64,000 nucleotides of DNA from Aureimonas sp. SA4125 (GTDB lineage Bacteria; Pseudomonadota; Alphaproteobacteria; Rhizobiales; Rhizobiaceae): assembly GCF_019973775.1 (NCBI RefSeq), contig NZ_AP025032.1, positions 4,489,501 through 4,553,500 on the forward strand, given 5' to 3'. Shown piece after piece: positions 1 through 8,833 of this stretch (positions within the stretch are counted from its first letter, which is position 1; every line of letters begins with the position of its first letter). Under the pieces are notes generated by a model. The model ran no database searches. It had not been told where the DNA came from and saw only the letters and a list, made by a program, of their open reading frames with translations. The position numbers were made by a program, and so were the translations under genes.

Positions 1-107
1 TTGGCGACCGAGAAGGACCCGAACACACCGATGACGCAGACGGCGGCGGCAGCGAGCAAGAGCCAGCCGTCATGGGCATCTTGAATGCACGTTAAGAGTG
101 TCTGCAT
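1..107 (-). CDS. MHYT-domain signalling protein, N-terminal fragment
   Basis: Only the first 35 codons lie in the window; the rest runs off the left edge. The reading begins MQTLLTCIQDAHDGWLLLAA and continues into a hydrophobic helix. The Cys, His-Asp and Leu/Ala-rich pattern is that of the first membrane helix of MHYT sensor domains, which usually head diguanylate cyclases or histidine kinases. A GGGAGA ribosome site lies just upstream of the ATG at 107. The output domain is not visible, so the function stays open; the family call rests on about 35 residues. Confidence 0.6.
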   Translation of the reverse strand, partial: MQTLLTCIQDAHDGWLLLAAAAVCVIGVFGSFSVA

Positions 108-217
108 CGGGGTCTCCCGATGCGCACAGTCCACCAAGCTTGTTAAAAGCCGGTATTCCAGCAGGAACAAATTTGTGGCTGCCTAATAACCGGCGGGGCC
201 GGCTCATCGCGCCTCCC

Positions 218-937
218 ATGCCTCATCATCTCCCCATGGACGACAGCATCACCACGATCGGCTTCGACGCCGACGACACGCTCTGGCAGAGCGAACAGTT
301 CTACAAACTGACAGAGGAGCGCTTCGCAGGGCTCCTGGCGGAGCATGCCGACGGGGCGGACATCTCGGTGCGGCTGCTCCAGGCCGAGCGCCGCAACCTG
401 GCGCTCTATGGTTTCGGCATCAAGGGCTTCACCCTGTCGATGATCGAGACGGCGCTGGAACTGACGAAGAACGAAGCGCCCGGCACGCTGATGCGCGAGA
501 TCCTCGACATCGGCCGGGAGATGCTCGCCCATCCCGTCGAGACATTGCCGGGCGTGGTGCCGACGCTGGAAGCCCTCGGGCCCCGCTTCCGTCTCGTCCT
601 CATCACCAAGGGCGATCTCTTCGACCAGGAACGCAAGCTCGCCGCCTCCGGCCTCGGCGAGTTGTTCGAGGCGGTCGAAATCGTCAGCGACAAGACACAG
701 GCCGTCTACGAGGGGGTGTTTTCCCGGCATGGGGACGGGCCGGGCCGGGCGATGATGGTCGGCAATTCGCTGAAGTCGGACATCTTGCCGGCGATCGCCG
801 CCGGCAGCACCGGCGTCTTCATACCGCATGATCTCACCTGGGTGCATGAGCACGCCGAGGCCCCGGAAAGCGATCCGCGCTTCTTCCGCCTCGAACGTTT
901 TTCCGATCTTCTCGGCCTCGTCGACGATCTCGCCTGA
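218..937 (+). CDS. HAD-superfamily hydrolase
   Basis: This 239-residue protein is a haloacid dehalogenase-like phosphohydrolase. Motif I, FDADDTLW, lies close to the N terminus; ITKGD is motif II and the MVGNSLKSDI stretch is motif IV with its acidic metal ligand. Length and motif spacing fit the small phosphatase group of the family. The ATG at 218 was chosen because the open frame upstream of it lacks conserved sequence; ATG 236 is also possible. The substrate cannot be told. The gene is convergent with the MFS transporter, with 18 bases between them. Confidence 0.85.
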   Translation: MPHHLPMDDSITTIGFDADDTLWQSEQFYKLTEERFAGLLAEHADGADISVRLLQAERRNLALYGFGIKGFTLSMIETALELTKNEAPGTLMREILDIGREMLAHPVETLPGVVPTLEALGPRFRLVLITKGDLFDQERKLAASGLGELFEAVEIVSDKTQAVYEGVFSRHGDGPGRAMMVGNSLKSDILPAIAAGSTGVFIPHDLTWVHEHAEAPESDPRFFRLERFSDLLGLVDDLA

Positions 938-955
938 GCCGGGGGCGCGGAGTGG

Positions 956-2233
956 CTATTCCCGTCCGCGCAGATGCTTGGCCTTGCGCAGGTCCGGAAA
1001 GAGCTTTGCCCAGAGCGCGGCGATGCCCATCGTCGCCATGCCGCCGACCACCACGGCCGGCACCGCGCCGATCCAGAAGGCCATGACGCCGGCGCGGAAT
1101 TCGCCAAGCTCGTTCGACGCGCCGACGAAGACCATGTTGACGGCATTCACCCGCCCGCGCACCTCGTCCGGCGTCCAGAGTTGCAAGAGCGTCTCGCGGA
1201 CATAGACGGAGATCATGTCGGACGCCCCCATGAGCGCCAGTGCTACGACCGAAAGCCAGGGCCAGGTCGACAGGCCGAAGACGACGGTGAACGCGCCGAA
1301 GAGCGCGACGAAGGCGAACATCACGAGGCCGGCATTGTTCTGAACGGGGTGGCGGGTGAGGTAGATCACCATGAGGATCGCGCCGATGCCGGGAGCCGCT
1401 CGCAGCATGCCGAGCCCCCAGGGCCCGACGTCGAGGACGTCGCGGGCATAGATCGGCATGAGGGCGACGGCGCCGCCGAGGAGGACGGCGAAGAGGTCGA
1501 GCGAGATGGCGCCGAGCACCACCTTCTCGTGCCAGATGAAGCGGAAGCCGGCAACGACGGTCTCCATCGTCGCCGGCTCGTTGGCCGCGGCCCGCGGCAG
1601 CTTGCGCATCGACAGGATGAGGGCGGCCGAGGCGAGAAACATCACCAGCGCCACCCAGTAGGCGGCATGGGCGGACAGCCCGTAGAGGAGGCCGCCCGCG
1701 ACCGGGCCGACGATCGAGGCGATCTGCCAGGCCGAGGAGTTCCACGCGATCGCCTCGGGCAGTTCCTCGCGCGGGACGAGATTGACGACGAGCGCCTGGC
1801 TCGCCGGCCCGAAGAAGGCGCGGGCGATGCCGAAACCGACGAGGACGGCGAAGACCGGCAGCGGCGAGGAGAGGCCCTCATAGGTCATCGCCAGCAGCAC
1901 CGCGGCGCCGACGGCCTCCATGCCGATCGACACGCCCATGATCTTGCGCCTGGAATAGCGGTCGGCGACCGAGCCGGTGACGAGCACCAGGAGCAATGCG
2001 GGCAGGAACTGACAGAGACCGACGAGGCCGAGATCGAGCGGATCGCGCGTCAGGTCGTAGATCTGCCAGCCGACCGAGACGGCGACGATCTGCACGGCAA
2101 AGGAAGTGCCGAGGCGGGCGAGCCAGTAGCGCAGATACTGTCCGTTGCGAAACACGGCGAAACGGTCATGCGACACAGGTTTGTCCGAGGCCCCCGGTGC
2201 TGCCGGCGTCCCGCTCTCGTCCTCGATGCTCAC
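956..2233 (-). CDS. MFS transporter, EntS-like
   Basis: A 425-residue inner-membrane protein with about 12 hydrophobic segments, in the major facilitator superfamily branch that includes the enterobactin exporter EntS. The signature between helices 2 and 3, GSVADRYSRRKIMG, is clear near residue 90. The hydrophilic N terminus (about 25 residues) is followed by FRNGQYLRYWLAR, typical of this branch. It probably exports a small molecule by proton antiport. No siderophore gene lies nearby, so the substrate is unknown. Confidence 0.85.
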   Translation of the reverse strand: MSIEDESGTPAAPGASDKPVSHDRFAVFRNGQYLRYWLARLGTSFAVQIVAVSVGWQIYDLTRDPLDLGLVGLCQFLPALLLVLVTGSVADRYSRRKIMGVSIGMEAVGAAVLLAMTYEGLSSPLPVFAVLVGFGIARAFFGPASQALVVNLVPREELPEAIAWNSSAWQIASIVGPVAGGLLYGLSAHAAYWVALVMFLASAALILSMRKLPRAAANEPATMETVVAGFRFIWHEKVVLGAISLDLFAVLLGGAVALMPIYARDVLDVGPWGLGMLRAAPGIGAILMVIYLTRHPVQNNAGLVMFAFVALFGAFTVVFGLSTWPWLSVVALALMGASDMISVYVRETLLQLWTPDEVRGRVNAVNMVFVGASNELGEFRAGVMAFWIGAVPAVVVGGMATMGIAALWAKLFPDLRKAKHLRGRE

Positions 2234-2519
2234 GGCTTGCTTTCCGGGGATGTGCTTGTTCGCCCGTGCCTAGCGAGGTTTCCCGGCTCGCGCCAGAGGC
2301 AGGCGGCAAAAGCCAGGCGCATTCCGACCTCGCCTGTCGGGCTTATCGAAGCTCGGCACAGAACGAGCCGAGTTTCCGAAGAGAGGCATCGCTGCTCGAG
2401 CGGAATCTCGCTGATCACGCGCGCACGGCCGCCTCCAGAACCGATGACGACAGTTTGCCGCGCGGCGCCTGCAACCACGAGCGCTAACGGCCGTTACGCT
2501 CCTGCTCCGATCGCCGGAG

Positions 2520-2648
2520 ATGACGTTTTCCAAGGACCCGCAGATGATCCTCTCTTTACGCCGCCGCATCTCTCACCCGACGCCGATCTGGCCGACGCTG
2601 GCAACGGCGGCCGCCATGCTGATGGTTGGCGCAATGGTCTTCGCTTAG
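2520..2648 (+). CDS. possible small membrane protein (42 aa)
   Basis: A short open frame in the gap after the MFS gene. It has a basic N-terminal half (LRRRISHP) and ends in a hydrophobic stretch, TLATAAAMLMVGAMVFA, that could span the membrane once. A CCGGAG stretch immediately before the ATG is only a poor ribosome site. It ends 8 bases before the next small gene on the same strand. No family is recognised and it may be chance. Confidence 0.35.
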   Translation: MTFSKDPQMILSLRRRISHPTPIWPTLATAAAMLMVGAMVFA

Positions 2649-2656
2649 GTCGGTCG

Positions 2657-2911
2657 ATGAGCGGGCAGCATCTGAGCGACAAGGCCATCTCGATTCTCGT
2701 CTTGGCCGCCTACCATTCCCTGTCCAGCGGAGAGACGGTCGGGCAGATCGTGCTGGACGATGGGCACGGCCACACGGCCGATGCCGATGGCCTGGGAGAG
2801 CTGCATGCCGAGGGATTGCTCGAAGTCAACGGCACCCGCGGCCGGCTGACGGAGGCGGGGTCGGAGGAGCTCCAGATCATCATAGACGCCATACGGGCCT
2901 CACAGACCTGA
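2657..2911 (+). CDS. hypothetical protein (84 aa)
   Basis: A small soluble protein beginning MSGQHLSDKAISILVLAAYH. The pattern of alternating helices followed by GLLEVNGTRGRLTEAGSEEL resembles a winged-helix fold, in which a short wing precedes a final helix. This is a shape argument only; no family is recognised. The reading has normal codon use and a clean ATG. It is followed by the tRNA-Ala gene on the opposite strand. Confidence 0.55.
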   Translation: MSGQHLSDKAISILVLAAYHSLSSGETVGQIVLDDGHGHTADADGLGELHAEGLLEVNGTRGRLTEAGSEELQIIIDAIRASQT

Positions 2912-3054
2912 TGGCGGTGGGTTTCAGGCCGCTTCCGGCCAGTCCACCCATTGTACCGACCCACAGCGACGCCGATGGCAGACAGGCCACCGCAAACGCT
3001 TGAGCTTGAAGTGGCACAATAATCGGCGGCACAATAATCGGCGGGATGAGCGAC

Positions 3055-3130
<76 letters not shown>

Positions 3131-3403
3131 ATTCACCAGTGGGCGGGATTTAGAGGCAGGGGCGGGAACTGTCAAGCACGGCGCGAAGCCCGCTGGCCGC
3201 GAAACCAGCGGGGGCGGGCCTTCGGCCTCGGTCCCTGCCAGCGCACGGGATCGCCGCAACGTCGGCAGTGAGGCCTTCGTTGGCGCCGATGCCGAAAGGC
3301 CGTGGCAACCACGCTGGCAGCCGGACGCCCGACAGGGCCGGCTGCGCCTTGCGCAGGGGCTTTCCGGTCTTTACATGGGAACCGATCTCATGAAGGTTTT
3401 TCC

Positions 3404-3706
3404 ATGCTGGCTGTCCTGCAAGTCGTTCTCCTCATCCTCGATATGCTGTGGTGGCTGATCATCCTGTCGGCGATCCTGTCATGGCTCTACGCCTTCAACA
3501 TCATCAATCCCGGCAATCAGTTCGTCGACCAGGTCGGCCGATTCTTCTACCGCGCGACAGAGCCGCTCTACCGGCCGATCCGCCGTGTCCTGCCCGATCT
3601 CGGCGGCATCGACCTGTCGCCGCTCGTCGTGCTGCTCGGCATCTTCTTCCTGCAGCAGCTCATCGTCCTCTATATCGCTCCGGCGGTGATCCGGGCCGGG
3701 ATCTGA
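3404..3706 (+). CDS. YggT family membrane protein
   Basis: A 100-residue integral membrane protein of the YggT family (DUF165-type). Two hydrophobic segments flank the family signature NPGNQFVDQVGRFFYRATEPLYRPIRRVLP. Relatives have been linked to osmotic tolerance and to envelope assembly or division. The ATG at 3404 places the first helix right at the N terminus as in relatives. The stop codon overlaps the likely start of the YggU-type gene, a pairing that is widely conserved. Confidence 0.9.
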   Translation: MLAVLQVVLLILDMLWWLIILSAILSWLYAFNIINPGNQFVDQVGRFFYRATEPLYRPIRRVLPDLGGIDLSPLVVLLGIFFLQQLIVLYIAPAVIRAGI

Positions 3707-4041
3707 GCGAGCCCGGCTTCGCCGAGCTTTCCGAGAACGGCCTCTGCCTGCGTGTGCGTCTGACGCCAAAATCCTCCGCCGACCGCATCGACGGCGCGGG
3801 AACTGCGCCAGACGGGCGCCCGGTGCTGCTTGTCCGCGTGCGCGCCTTGCCGGAAAACGGCGCCGCCAACGCCGCGCTGCTGGCGGTTCTGGCCAAGGCG
3901 CTGAAGCTGCCGAAGTCGACCCTGATCCTCGACAGCGGCGGCAAGGGCCGCGTCAAGAGCGTGCGCGCCGCCGGCGACCATGCCGGCCTGCGCCAGGCGC
4001 TGGATCGCTTGTCCGTCTCTCTCGGTTCTGCGGTCGACTAG
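3703..4041 (+). CDS. DUF167/YggU family protein
   Basis: The protein (about 112 residues) carries the DUF167 core: LRVRLTPKSSADRIDG, then LLVRVRALPENGAANAALLAVLAKAL, then KGRVKSVR. The fold is a small alpha/beta domain of uncertain function. No ATG, GTG or TTG lies in this frame near the expected start. CTG at 3703 would overlap the yggT stop as CTGA and gives a length normal for the family, so translation is probably coupled. The next possible start upstream would lie about 250 bases inside yggT. Confidence 0.8.
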   Translation: MSEPGFAELSENGLCLRVRLTPKSSADRIDGAGTAPDGRPVLLVRVRALPENGAANAALLAVLAKALKLPKSTLILDSGGKGRVKSVRAAGDHAGLRQALDRLSVSLGSAVD

Positions 4042-4301
4042 CCCCGTCTGGGCGCAGGACAGCGAGGGCCAGCCCGGCTGCGCCGTCGCCTCTGTCGACG
4101 CTCTCGCCAGCACGGACGCCAATGCCCCTTGCCCGCGACACCGCCGACGCCTCCGTGCAGCGCTTTCGCTACGGCATGCAAAGGCCCTTCGAGGCCGGCC
4201 GCACAGGGTAGCGGCCGAGCCCGGCCAGCGGCACCGAGGAAGGCCGCCGGCGTTTTCGGGGTCCGTTTGCCCGGCTTACAGATCAGCCATGGCGCCCCTG
4301 A

Positions 4302-4847
4302 TCAGGCCTTGCCGGCCTTGTAGGCGGCTTCCCGGTCGATCGCCTCGGTGATCAGGCGCTTGGCCATGGCGGAGTCGCCCCAGTCGCCGATCTTCACCCA
4401 CTTGCCGGGTTCGAGATCCTTGTAGTGCTCGAAGAAGTGCGCGATCTGCTCGAGCGTGATGGCCGGCAGGTCGCTGTATTCGGTGATGTTCTCGTAGCGG
4501 CGCGTGAGCTTGGGCGACGGCACGGCGAGGATCTTCTCGTCCTGGCCGCTATTGTCTTCCATCACCAGGACGCCGATCGGCCGGCAGTTGATGACGCAGC
4601 CGGGAAACAAGGGCCGTGTGTTGCAGACGAGGACGTCGATCGGGTCGCCATCGTCGGACAGGGTGTGCGGAACGAAGCCGTAATTGCCGGGATAGGTCAT
4701 CGGCGTATAGAGGAAGCGGTCGACGAACAGAGCGCCGGCTTCCTTGTCCATCTCGTACTTGATCGGATGGCCGCCAACCGGGCATTCGATGATGACGTTG
4801 ATGTCTTCGGGCGGGTTCTTGCCGCGGGGGATCGCGTCGATGCGCAT
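4302..4847 (-). CDS. ppa: inorganic pyrophosphatase
   Basis: A 181-residue family I soluble pyrophosphatase, which hydrolyses PPi to two phosphates and so pulls biosynthetic reactions forward. The metal-binding signature [10 protein letters not shown] is intact near residue 65, and the substrate-binding Lys/Glu/Tyr region [14 protein letters not shown] lies near residue 20. The length is normal for bacterial hexameric enzymes. It is divergent from sdaA, with 276 bases between them that hold both promoters. Confidence 0.97.
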   Translation of the reverse strand: MRIDAIPRGKNPPEDINVIIECPVGGHPIKYEMDKEAGALFVDRFLYTPMTYPGNYGFVPHTLSDDGDPIDVLVCNTRPLFPGCVINCRPIGVLVMEDNSGQDEKILAVPSPKLTRRYENITEYSDLPAITLEQIAHFFEHYKDLEPGKWVKIGDWGDSAMAKRLITEAIDREAAYKAGKA

Positions 4848-5123
4848 GGCGTGCCTCTTTTGTGAAATTTCCTCGCGTCCTTAGCGGGACGGCAGACGCG
4901 AGGCAACTCGCGACGCCGCCGCCGACCGCCGTGGCCGGCAGGGTCGCCCCCCTTTGGCAAGGCGAAGTCGCCTCGCTGCGCCGGGCTCCAGCCCTGCGGT
5001 CCCGCAGCGCCCGGCGTCCGGCCGACGGCTTCTGTCGCGAACGGGCACGATATGCCAGCCTGCCCCGGCTATCCTGATGCGTATCGTCCATCACGGATCG
5101 GACCTTCCGGAGACGTCTTGCGC

Positions 5124-6488
5124 ATGATCAGCATCTTCGAGCTCTTCAAGATCGGCATCGGACCCTCGTCCTCGCACACCGTCGGGCCGATGAAGGCGGC
5201 GCTCGCCTTTGCCCGGGGTGCCGCCGCTCTCGCTGATCCCGATTGCCGCCTGCAGGTCGTCCTCTACGGCTCGCTCGCCTGGACGGGAAAGGGCCACGGA
5301 ACGGACAAGGCGGTGATCCTCGGCCTTGCCGGGATGAGCCCCGATACCATCGACCCGGACGAAGCGGATGCGATGCTCGCGGTCCTCTCCGACAAGCGTC
5401 GCCTGCCCTTCGCGGGACTGGCTCCGCTTGCCTTCGACGAGACGACCGACATCGTCTTCGACGGCGTCGCCGCGACGCCCCAGCATCCGAACACGCTCGC
5501 CTTCTCGCTCGTCTCCGGCGACGGCGCGGTGATCGTCGAAGAGCGCTGGTGCTCTGTCGGCGGGGGTTTCATCGTCCGCGAGGAGGAGGTCGGAAGCGTC
5601 TCCGGCGAGCAGCGCGACGTCCCCTACCCTTTCCGCAGCGGCCGGGCGCTCCTTGCCTTCGGTGAGGCGAGCGGGCTGTCGATCGCGGACATGGTGTTTG
5701 CCAATGAATGCGCCCTGAAGCCCGCGGCGGACGTCGAGGCGCATGTCACCCGCGTCCACGGCGCGATGATGGAATGCGTCGATCGGGGGCTCCGGCAGAA
5801 GGGCGAGCTGCCAGGCGGCCTGTTCGTCCGCCGAAGAGCCGCCGCCTTGCGCGAGAAGCTCGAGGCCGAGCGGGCCAGCAACGACCGGCCGCCGCACGAG
5901 ATCATGGACTGGGTCAGCCTCTACGCCATCGCGGTGAACGAGGAGAATGCGGCGGGCGGGCGCGTCGTCACCGCCCCGACGAACGGCGCCGCCGGCGTCG
6001 TGCCCGCGGTGCTGCGCTACTACCGCGAGCATTGCCATGGCGCGAGCTTGGCTGGCGCCCGCGATTTTCTTCTGACGGCGACCGCCATCGGCGGGCTGTT
6101 CAAGATGAACGCCTCGATCTCCGGCGCCGAAGTCGGCTGCCAGGGCGAGGTCGGCGTCGCCTGCTCGATGGCCGCGGCGGGCCTTGCCGCAGCGCTCGGC
6201 GGCACCCTCCCGCAGATCGAGAACGCCGCCGAGATCGGCATGGAACACCATCTCGGCCTCACTTGCGATCCGATCGGCGGGCTCGTCCAGATCCCCTGCA
6301 TCGAGCGCAACGCCTTCGGCGCGGTCAGCGCCATCCAGGCGGCCTCGCTCGCCTTGCGCGGCGACGGGATGCATTTCGTCTCCCTCGACAAGGTGATCCA
6401 CACCATGCGCGAGACCGGCCGCGACATGCAGTCGAAATACAAGGAAACCTCGCTCGGCGGCCTCGCGGTGAATTTTCCGGAATGCTAA
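5124..6488 (+). CDS. sdaA: L-serine ammonia-lyase, single-chain
   Basis: A 454-residue iron-sulfur L-serine dehydratase that converts L-serine to pyruvate and ammonia. The N-terminal beta domain begins [22 protein letters not shown] and the C-terminal alpha domain holds the cluster ligands: Cys339 (VGCQGE), Cys381 (LTCDPIGG) and Cys392 (IPCIERN). Both domains are in one chain as in E. coli SdaA. ATG 5124 matches the family N terminus. The VOC-family gene follows after 25 bases and may be cotranscribed. Confidence 0.95.
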   Translation: MISIFELFKIGIGPSSSHTVGPMKAALAFARGAAALADPDCRLQVVLYGSLAWTGKGHGTDKAVILGLAGMSPDTIDPDEADAMLAVLSDKRRLPFAGLAPLAFDETTDIVFDGVAATPQHPNTLAFSLVSGDGAVIVEERWCSVGGGFIVREEEVGSVSGEQRDVPYPFRSGRALLAFGEASGLSIADMVFANECALKPAADVEAHVTRVHGAMMECVDRGLRQKGELPGGLFVRRRAAALREKLEAERASNDRPPHEIMDWVSLYAIAVNEENAAGGRVVTAPTNGAAGVVPAVLRYYREHCHGASLAGARDFLLTATAIGGLFKMNASISGAEVGCQGEVGVACSMAAAGLAAALGGTLPQIENAAEIGMEHHLGLTCDPIGGLVQIPCIERNAFGAVSAIQAASLALRGDGMHFVSLDKVIHTMRETGRDMQSKYKETSLGGLAVNFPEC

Positions 6489-6513
6489 GCCGTGGCAGCA
6501 GAGGGAGATTGCC

Positions 6514-6924
6514 ATGCTGTCGCACGTCCATGTCGGGATCGCGGACCTTCCGGAGGCCTTTGCCTTCTACGCCAGCGTCTTGACGGAACTGGGCCTCGCG
6601 CTGAAATTCCGCGACGATGCCGCGGGCTGGGCCGCCTGGCACCGGCCCGGCGCGGCGCGGCCGCTGTTCCTGATCGGGCGCCCCTTCGACGGCGAACCGG
6701 CGATGCCCGGCAACGGCCAGATGATCGCAATCCTCGCGCCCTCGCGCGGCGCCGTCGACCGCGCCTTCGCCGCGGCCATCGCTGCTGGCGGCACGTCCGA
6801 GGGCCTGCCGGGCCTTCGCCCGCACTACCATGCGCATTATTACGGCGCCTATTTCCGAGATCGCGACGGCAACAAGCTCTGCGTCTGCTGCCACGACGAC
6901 CCCGCGGCCGCGCCGAGGGACTGA
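6514..6924 (+). CDS. VOC (glyoxalase-like) family protein
   Basis: A 136-residue vicinal-oxygen-chelate protein with two beta-alpha-beta-beta-beta modules. The first begins [20 protein letters not shown]; the second ends [20 protein letters not shown], the typical motif carrying the last metal-ligand region. Such proteins act as glyoxalases, dioxygenases or resistance proteins; nothing here fixes the substrate. Placement right after sdaA is a weak hint of cotranscription. Confidence 0.85.
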   Translation: MLSHVHVGIADLPEAFAFYASVLTELGLALKFRDDAAGWAAWHRPGAARPLFLIGRPFDGEPAMPGNGQMIAILAPSRGAVDRAFAAAIAAGGTSEGLPGLRPHYHAHYYGAYFRDRDGNKLCVCCHDDPAAAPRD

Positions 6925-7040
6925 GCGGGCGGACGCGCCGTGCAGCACCCCGTCGCCATGAGCGCCCGACGGGACTTGCGCGCCGTTTTCGGGCGCGGCA
7001 ATCAGGACAGCCCGGGTGCGCCCGAAACGAAGGCCTCGCC

Positions 7041-7610
7041 ATGACGAACAACCGCGTGAATCGCTGGCATGTCCTTGCCGCCCTGGTGCTCCTGGCAGCC
7101 ACCGCGGCGACGCTGCTCGCCATGGGCCGCAGCCCGATCTGCACCTGCGGCACGGTCAAGCTCTGGCATGGCGTGGTTCAGAGCTCGGAAAATTCGCAGC
7201 ACCTCTCCGACTGGTACTCGCCCTCGCACCTGATCCACGGCTTCCTGTTCTTCGGCGCCTTGTACCTGGCCGCGCGGCGCTGGCCGCTTGGGCTGAGGCT
7301 GCTGGTGGCGATGGCCATCGAGGCCGGCTGGGAGATTGCGGAAAACACCAATATGGTGATCGAGCGCTACCGCGCCGCCACGATCTCGCTCGACTATTTC
7401 GGCGACAGCGTCGTCAACTCGGTGAGCGACATGCTGTTCATGATATTGGGATTTTTCCTGGCGAGCCGACTGCCCGTCTGGGCGACGATCACCATCGCCA
7501 TCGGCTTCGAGATCGCCACCGCGGTCATCATCCGGGACAATCTGGTGCTGAACGTGATCATGCTGATCTCACCGCTGCAGGCGATCAAGGACTGGCAGGC
7601 GGGGATCTGA
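7041..7610 (+). CDS. DUF2585 (UPF0314) membrane protein
   Basis: A 189-residue alphaproteobacterial membrane protein. An N-terminal hydrophobic helix (residues 9-28) leads to a conserved periplasmic-looking block [20 protein letters not shown] and then [15 protein letters not shown]. Three further hydrophobic segments follow, with [18 protein letters not shown] between them. The conserved His, Asp and Cys residues could bind metal or form an active site, but no biochemical role is known to me. It is convergent with the GNAT gene. Confidence 0.88.
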   Translation: MTNNRVNRWHVLAALVLLAATAATLLAMGRSPICTCGTVKLWHGVVQSSENSQHLSDWYSPSHLIHGFLFFGALYLAARRWPLGLRLLVAMAIEAGWEIAENTNMVIERYRAATISLDYFGDSVVNSVSDMLFMILGFFLASRLPVWATITIAIGFEIATAVIIRDNLVLNVIMLISPLQAIKDWQAGI

Positions 7611-7647
7611 GCGGGCTGGGCCGCAGGAGGTCAGCCCCTCGGGCCGA

Positions 7648-8154
7648 TCATTTCCAGGTAAACGCGACCTTGTGAAGCGTCACCGTCTCGAACCGCTCGG
7701 CCCCTTCCGCCACATCCGCTCCGCCGACCGAAGAGTAGAACCGCATGGCGTTGTCGTTGTCCGCCAGCGCCCAGACGACGACCCCGCGCATGCCGCGATC
7801 CCGCAGGAGCGCCCGCGCCTCGTCGAACAGCCGCCGGCCGAAACCAAGCCCCTGGAATTTCGGCTGGAGATAGATCTCGTAGATCTCGCCCTCGGCCGAG
7901 AGCGCCTTGGTGCGATTCCGCCCGAGAGTGGCATAGCCGGCGATCTCGCCGCCGAACTCGACGACCAAAATGGCGGCGCGGTTGTCGATCGCCCGCCGCC
8001 ACCAGTCAGGTCCGCGACGCTCGACCATCTTGCCCAAAGTCTTGAAGGGGATGATGCCGCTGTAGGCACCACGCCACGACGCCTCATGGACCTGCGCAAG
8101 CTGTGCTGCGTCGCGGCCCTCGGCAAATCGTACTTCGGCGGCAATCGTCTTCAT
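7648..8154 (-). CDS. GNAT family N-acetyltransferase
   Basis: A 168-residue GCN5-related acetyltransferase. The acetyl-CoA pyrophosphate-binding motif is QPKFQGLGFGRRLFDEAR near residue 105, after beta strand EIYEIYL, and the C-terminal ALADNDNAMRFYSSVGG motif is typical. It transfers acetyl to an unknown amine or protein. The upstream 148 bases contain an AT-rich stretch and a short palindrome that may be its control region. Confidence 0.88.
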   Translation of the reverse strand: MKTIAAEVRFAEGRDAAQLAQVHEASWRGAYSGIIPFKTLGKMVERRGPDWWRRAIDNRAAILVVEFGGEIAGYATLGRNRTKALSAEGEIYEIYLQPKFQGLGFGRRLFDEARALLRDRGMRGVVVWALADNDNAMRFYSSVGGADVAEGAERFETVTLHKVAFTWK

Positions 8155-8217
8155 CGAGCGTTAACCATAAACCCGAGATTTCGATCCCTGGTTTCCTTGC
8201 TGAGCATTTAATTAATG

Positions 8218-8233
8218 ATCACTAGACAGTGAT
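8218..8233. promoter_or_regulatory. short palindrome before GNAT gene
   Basis: ATCACT and AGTGAT form a perfect 6-base inverted repeat around AGAC, inside an AT-rich stretch (ATTTAATTAATG) about 65 bases upstream of the GNAT start. It could be a repressor operator or a weak hairpin. There is no direct evidence of function. Confidence 0.3.
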
Positions 8234-8302
8234 GCGGACGAATTGAGCGGAAGAGCTTGAATCCGTCAACCTTCTGGTCAGCATCTCCTCGTCTTTGCAC
8301 TT

Positions 8303-8686
8303 CTATTTCCGGCCGAGGATGCCCTCCGCCAGCGCCCGCTGGATGCCCGAGAGGTTGGAACCGCGCGAGATCTCGCGCGTCAGCGGCGCCGACTGCGAGG
8401 AGATCCAGATCCGCAGTTCCGCATCGGTCTCGAAAGTGCCGGCGGTCTCGACCGAGAACATCGTCACCGAGCGGTAGGGAATCGAGTGGATCTCGCGCTT
8501 GCGTCCGGTCAGGCCCTGCTTGTCGACGAGGATCAGCCGGTGGCTGGTGAAGATGATGAGATCGCGCACGACGGCGAAGGCAAGATCGATCTCCTCGTTC
8601 GGCAGCAGCATCGGCTCGAGGTCGCGGCGAACCGCCTCGACATCGACGTCGCTGGCAAGGCCCAGCAATCCCGATAGTAGTCCCAT
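8303..8686 (-). CDS. PH domain-containing protein (bPH_1-like)
   Basis: A 127-residue protein fitting the bacterial pleckstrin-homology family (YvbH/bPH_1 type). Residues 25-110 give the seven-strand pattern of the fold, with EEIDLAFAVVRDLIIFTSHRLILVDKQG as the central signature and SIPYRSVTMFSVETAG following it. There is no signal peptide. The role is unknown; relatives are small cytosolic proteins of stress or envelope context. The ATG at 8686 follows a GGGAG ribosome site. Confidence 0.8.
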   Translation of the reverse strand: MGLLSGLLGLASDVDVEAVRRDLEPMLLPNEEIDLAFAVVRDLIIFTSHRLILVDKQGLTGRKREIHSIPYRSVTMFSVETAGTFETDAELRIWISSQSAPLTREISRGSNLSGIQRALAEGILGRK

Positions 8687-8833
8687 GGCTCCAAACTCCC
8701 TGGCCGATGGCGTTCGGCCGACGATGCCGCGACCGGCCATGCTGGCTGGCATGCCATTGCGGACAGAACGCGGCAGGCGCTATCACCTCCCTGACCGAAT
8801 GGAAAACGCGCGGGAACGAGAAGACATGCGGCG

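Noticed and set aside
974..2911. A 645-codon plus-strand frame opposite the MFS gene
   Set aside because: It is antisense to a clear transporter and its composition (His/Asp/Arg-rich) is that of a GC-rich shadow; only its last 84 codons are kept as a small gene.
4042..4301. Short frame starting at about 4119 (MPLARDTADASVQRF)
   Set aside because: 29 residues, no ribosome site and no recognisable pattern.
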